NCBI GenBank assembly: GCA_022606135.1
Contig: JABYQN010000007.1
Coordinates: forward strand, 1,984,001-2,048,000
Reading direction: 5' to 3'
Length of the DNA: 64,000 nt
DNA from: Fomes fomentarius
Taxonomy: Eukaryota; Basidiomycota; Agaricomycetes; Polyporales; Polyporaceae
Part shown: positions 58,437-64,000 of the stretch, in pieces
Layout of the letters: the number at the start of each line of letters is the position of its first letter
Position numbering within the stretch: the stretch's first letter is position 1
The notes under the pieces: model-generated
Database searches by the model: none
Told to the model about the DNA's origin: nothing
What the model saw: only the letters and a program-made list of their open reading frames with translations
Program-made: the position numbers and the translations under genes

Positions 58437-60195
58437 TTACATCCGCGTGCTTCTCCACGCGCTTTGCATCGCGATACGCCGTGCCTACAAAGAACAACGA
58501 AGGACGCTGGGTCAATATCCACACAAGTGACGATGGACTATACCCGACGCACCTGATCAAGCGTGATCGAGTCTTCCCTCAACTCAACCCGCTGCCGCCC
58601 GTCACCGTCGTCATCGTCGTCATCATCGTCGAACGCAGCAGACCGGCCGTTACTCCGCAGGCCGCCAAACGCCGCCTTTCCTCCCGCTAACGAGAACGGC
58701 GTGGACTGCACGGCCGTGCCGAACACGCTCGCCGTCGGCGACGCGCCGAACGCTTTGAAGTCCGTCACGACCTTCCGTGGTGGCGACGACGGCGCGGGCT
58801 TCGGTGGCGAGGGCTTCTCCGCAGGCCGTGCGGGAAGATAAGGCGAGCTGTAGTACGAGCTGCGCGAGGAAGCCATCCTCGCGTGGAGGTACTTGTCGGT
58901 GAACCGAGTGCCAGGAACCTGGAGGAATGAGAATGTGTCAACGACAACCCCTAGTCGGCTTCGCTGGGCCATACATACCCTCTTCAGGTGCGGCCGTGCC
59001 TCCGCGAGGCTCGATGCTTGCATGTAGATATTGACGTTGTGCTTCGCTTCTTCTGAGTCTCGATAGATGCTCTCAATGACAACCTTCTTCGTGCTCTCGT
59101 TCCTGAGAAGCAGTCGTTCGTGCAGTTCGCGGGCGACATCATCCACGCTCTCGTTGTTCCCCAATATCCGTTGTGATACTGCTTGGCCGACCTCCCTCAC
59201 GAGCCGCTCCATATCAAGGTTCTCCAGCACGCTTCCGACGATCGCGTGCGTGAGGAGATCTGCAGTTGTGAGCGGAAGCATGAGGCCAGAGGTGACGTTC
59301 GTGAGTGCTTGGTAGAAGTCAGTTGCATACTGCTTCATCGTCAGCCGCCGCGGGATCGAATGTAATGAACGGAACTCACGGAGTAGCCGCTCAACGCCGG
59401 CTCGCAAGCAACGAAGAACTGGGCCAAGTCAGCAGAGTGCAAGCACACAAGATGTTCGTGTGTCAACGCACCAGAGTGATACCCCTGCTTGCCATGACCC
59501 GCGCGATTTGCAGAGGATCATTCCCATCAGGAGATCCCTCGTCGAAGCCTGTACATTGCAGTCAAGCACCGTAAACCGGCCGAGGTGAAAGGACATCTGG
59601 TACCATCTCCGTACTCTCCGATACCATGCGGTGGCGCATCGGCAATGAGGACGACCATCTTGCTCGCGTTCGGTCTCCATTCCATGTTCAGGACCTCCGC
59701 AAGCGCGGCCGTCACCGCCTCGGGGCCGTCTCCACCGCCCGAGGCGTAGAGACTTGACAGGTTCTTGTGGACAAACGAGATATCCGAGGAGAACCCAAAG
59801 TTCTTGGTGACGTACGTATGGTCCTGCGGCGGGTGGTCGCGGTACGCGACGAGCCCGATCCGAAGGTCCTCGCGGGCCTGCAGCTTGCCCGACTCGTAGA
59901 TGTGGTTGCATATTTCTTCGATGTTCTTTGTTGCGGACGCAATGTAGCTGCCCTGGCTGCCCGTGCAGTCCTGCACGAAGACGAGGTCGCTGGGAGAGCA
60001 CGCTATGAGTTAGTTTGCCATATCCGATCCCGGAGATGCGTTCCCCAGATCATGGCGCACAGCAGTGAGCCATTGTACGTACAGCATCTTCCGCCCGTCC
60101 TCCAGTATCTGTGGGGGAACCTGTGTTTGCTGGAACGCAGGCTGCAGCTCCGAGGCGAAGGCGGGCGCGCCCGACATGTCCATGTCTTCATCCAT
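58437..60195 (-). CDS. von Willebrand factor A domain protein
   Basis: A cytosolic vWA protein resembling the non-kinase part of the VwkA/alpha-kinase-associated group. MDEDMDMSGAPAFASELQPA precedes the vWA fold. LVFVQDCTGSQGSY carries a DxTxS-type MIDAS metal site at the first strand, then LRIGLVAYRDHPPQDHTYVT, GGGDGPEAVTAALAEVLNME, WRPNASKMVVLIADAPPHGI and VMASRGITLFFV complete it. A helical middle region contains LLTHAIVGSVLENLDMERLV. The tail is Ser/Pro-rich with a run of acidic Asp codons (GAC/GAT repeats near 58600-58630). The last exon reads ARRIAMQSAWRSTRM. No kinase domain follows, so the molecular role is unknown. Confidence 0.82.
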
Positions 60196-60651
60196 GATTC
60201 GTTGGGGATCGTTCAGTCGTTCAGACGGATGTCGTGAAAAGGGTAGTGTTGCGCTTGGGTACTTATGGTATGTCACGTCCTGGTATGTGCGCAGACAGTC
60301 TAGGCAGTAAACACAGTGTGCTCAGGCGGCGGATGGAGGGCTAAGGCAAGAAGGTGAGTGTATTTGCGAGAGGACTATTGTAGGCCGCATTGGGGGTATG
60401 TCACTATGCAGCCCGCTGACACCACGCCCCCGCCGTGCACCAGACCGTCGATTATCGGATCTAGCCGATTGTGTCACCCGTCCCCATTCCGGCTGCTTCA
60501 CGCCCCCCGCGTGGATCGTCCCATCTACATAGACACACTCGTCCACGTCCTCGCACCAAGAAGCTATCCGTCTCCAGGTCCGCAGCTAGTGCACTATCAG
60601 CAACAGCCCTGAGTCTACTCAATAGAAGAATAACAGTGCAATAATCACGTG
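60196..60651. other. Spacer, Miro stop to vWA start
   Basis: A 456-bp tandem-gene spacer serving as the vWA promoter. No elements recognised. Confidence 0.45.
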
Positions 60652-63433
<2,782 letters not shown>

Positions 63434-63829
63434 GGCCGGCGTCGTGGACGCTAAGGATAATTACGGGGATAATGTAGAGTGCAAGAGGAAGAATATGGCG
63501 CCCGCTGCCGAAGTCCGCGTACAAGCTGTTGCCACTCGTGGGCACAGATCGAGCGCCACACACGGTATGATATCTGCTTCCATCCCACCCTGACACTTGC
63601 CGGCCTCAAACAGACTATAGTTCTGTGCTTGAACTATTCATCAGACACAGCTCGGCCTGACGAGCCTTGAAATATCTGCCGACGCCGTGACTAGTCAGCA
63701 ATCTTCCTCTGGAGACACCTGGGAGACACCTATATAGACGGGTCTAGGCTGGTAGGGAAGCCCAAACATCTCTCTTCTCTCCACCCAGCATCGTGCGCAA
63801 TCGAAGCTCCTCGGATATTGCACCGCGAC
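63434..63829. promoter_or_regulatory. Divergent promoter, Miro and F-box gene
   Basis: Contains TATATA at 63731-63736, 94 bp before the F-box ATG. Confidence 0.5.
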
Positions 63830-64000
63830 ATGCATGCAAACCCGCTTCCCAGTGACGTCTGGATCGCAGTGCTGCAGTACTTATCCTGTGGAGATCTGGC
63901 TCATCTCTCGGAAGTGTCACAATACTTTCATGCACTGGTGCGTGTCATATCATTAGACAGTAGCCTGAGGGCTGACGGAGGACTCTGTAGGTTCAAGAGT
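63830..64000 (+). CDS. F-box protein, first exons (partial)
   Basis: Only the 5' end is inside the window. Exon 1 (63830-63937, 36 codons) reads MHANPLPSDVWIAVLQYLSC, then GDLAHLSEVSQYFHAL. This is an F-box: LP..V...L.yL...dL..ls.vs..f. It would bind Skp1 in an SCF ubiquitin ligase. The donor GTGCGT is followed by a 53-nt intron, and exon 2 begins at 63991. The substrate-binding part lies beyond the edge. Confidence 0.75.
   Translation, partial: MHANPLPSDVWIAVLQYLSCGDLAHLSEVSQYFHALVRVISLDSSLRADGGLCRFKS

Overview
The window is nuclear DNA of a filamentous basidiomycete, most likely an Agaricomycete. The evidence is GC-rich genes broken by many 50-70 nt GT-AG introns, close packing on both strands, and families typical of mushrooms (a DUF6534 membrane protein, Tri5-type terpene synthase paralogues, expanded P450s). 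The species cannot be named from the sequence. Gene models were spliced by hand from reading-frame continuity, donor and acceptor signals, and recalled family motifs; no alignment or search was run.

Left flank (1-4.1 kb): the 5' part of an NCA2-like mitochondrial gene leaves the window on the minus strand, followed by a complete mitochondrial phosphate carrier.

Terpenoid locus (5.4-25.5 kb): four intact tandem Tri5-family (trichodiene-synthase-like) sesquiterpene synthase genes (TS1-TS4) lie on the plus strand. Three intact, closely related cytochrome P450 genes follow (+, -, +). Two housekeeping genes, the GPI-transamidase subunit PIG-U and a Ctk2/cyclin-K-like cyclin, sit between the two groups. 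The likely logic is that the synthases cyclise farnesyl diphosphate and the ER-anchored P450s oxidise the hydrocarbons. Both families carry a key catalytic motif in a microexon: 6 nt for the second metal-binding motif of every synthase, 14 nt for the I-helix motif of every P450.

Middle (26-51 kb): an SH3-RasGEF (Cdc25-type) with an apparent 1-nt frame break, a NicO-type nickel/cobalt permease, a stretch of gene relics (35.5-38 kb) that includes a fragment of a TS4-like synthase, a DUF6534 seven-helix protein, CDC123, a secreted EEP-type nuclease, a DUF952 protein, and a single-pass membrane protein.

Right (51-64 kb): a long gene-poor low-complexity stretch, a mitochondrial NAD+-type carrier, a DUF427 protein, a vWA-domain protein, the mitochondrial Rho GTPase Miro/Gem1, and the first exon of an F-box gene running off the edge. 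No tRNA, rRNA, CRISPR or intact transposon was recognised.
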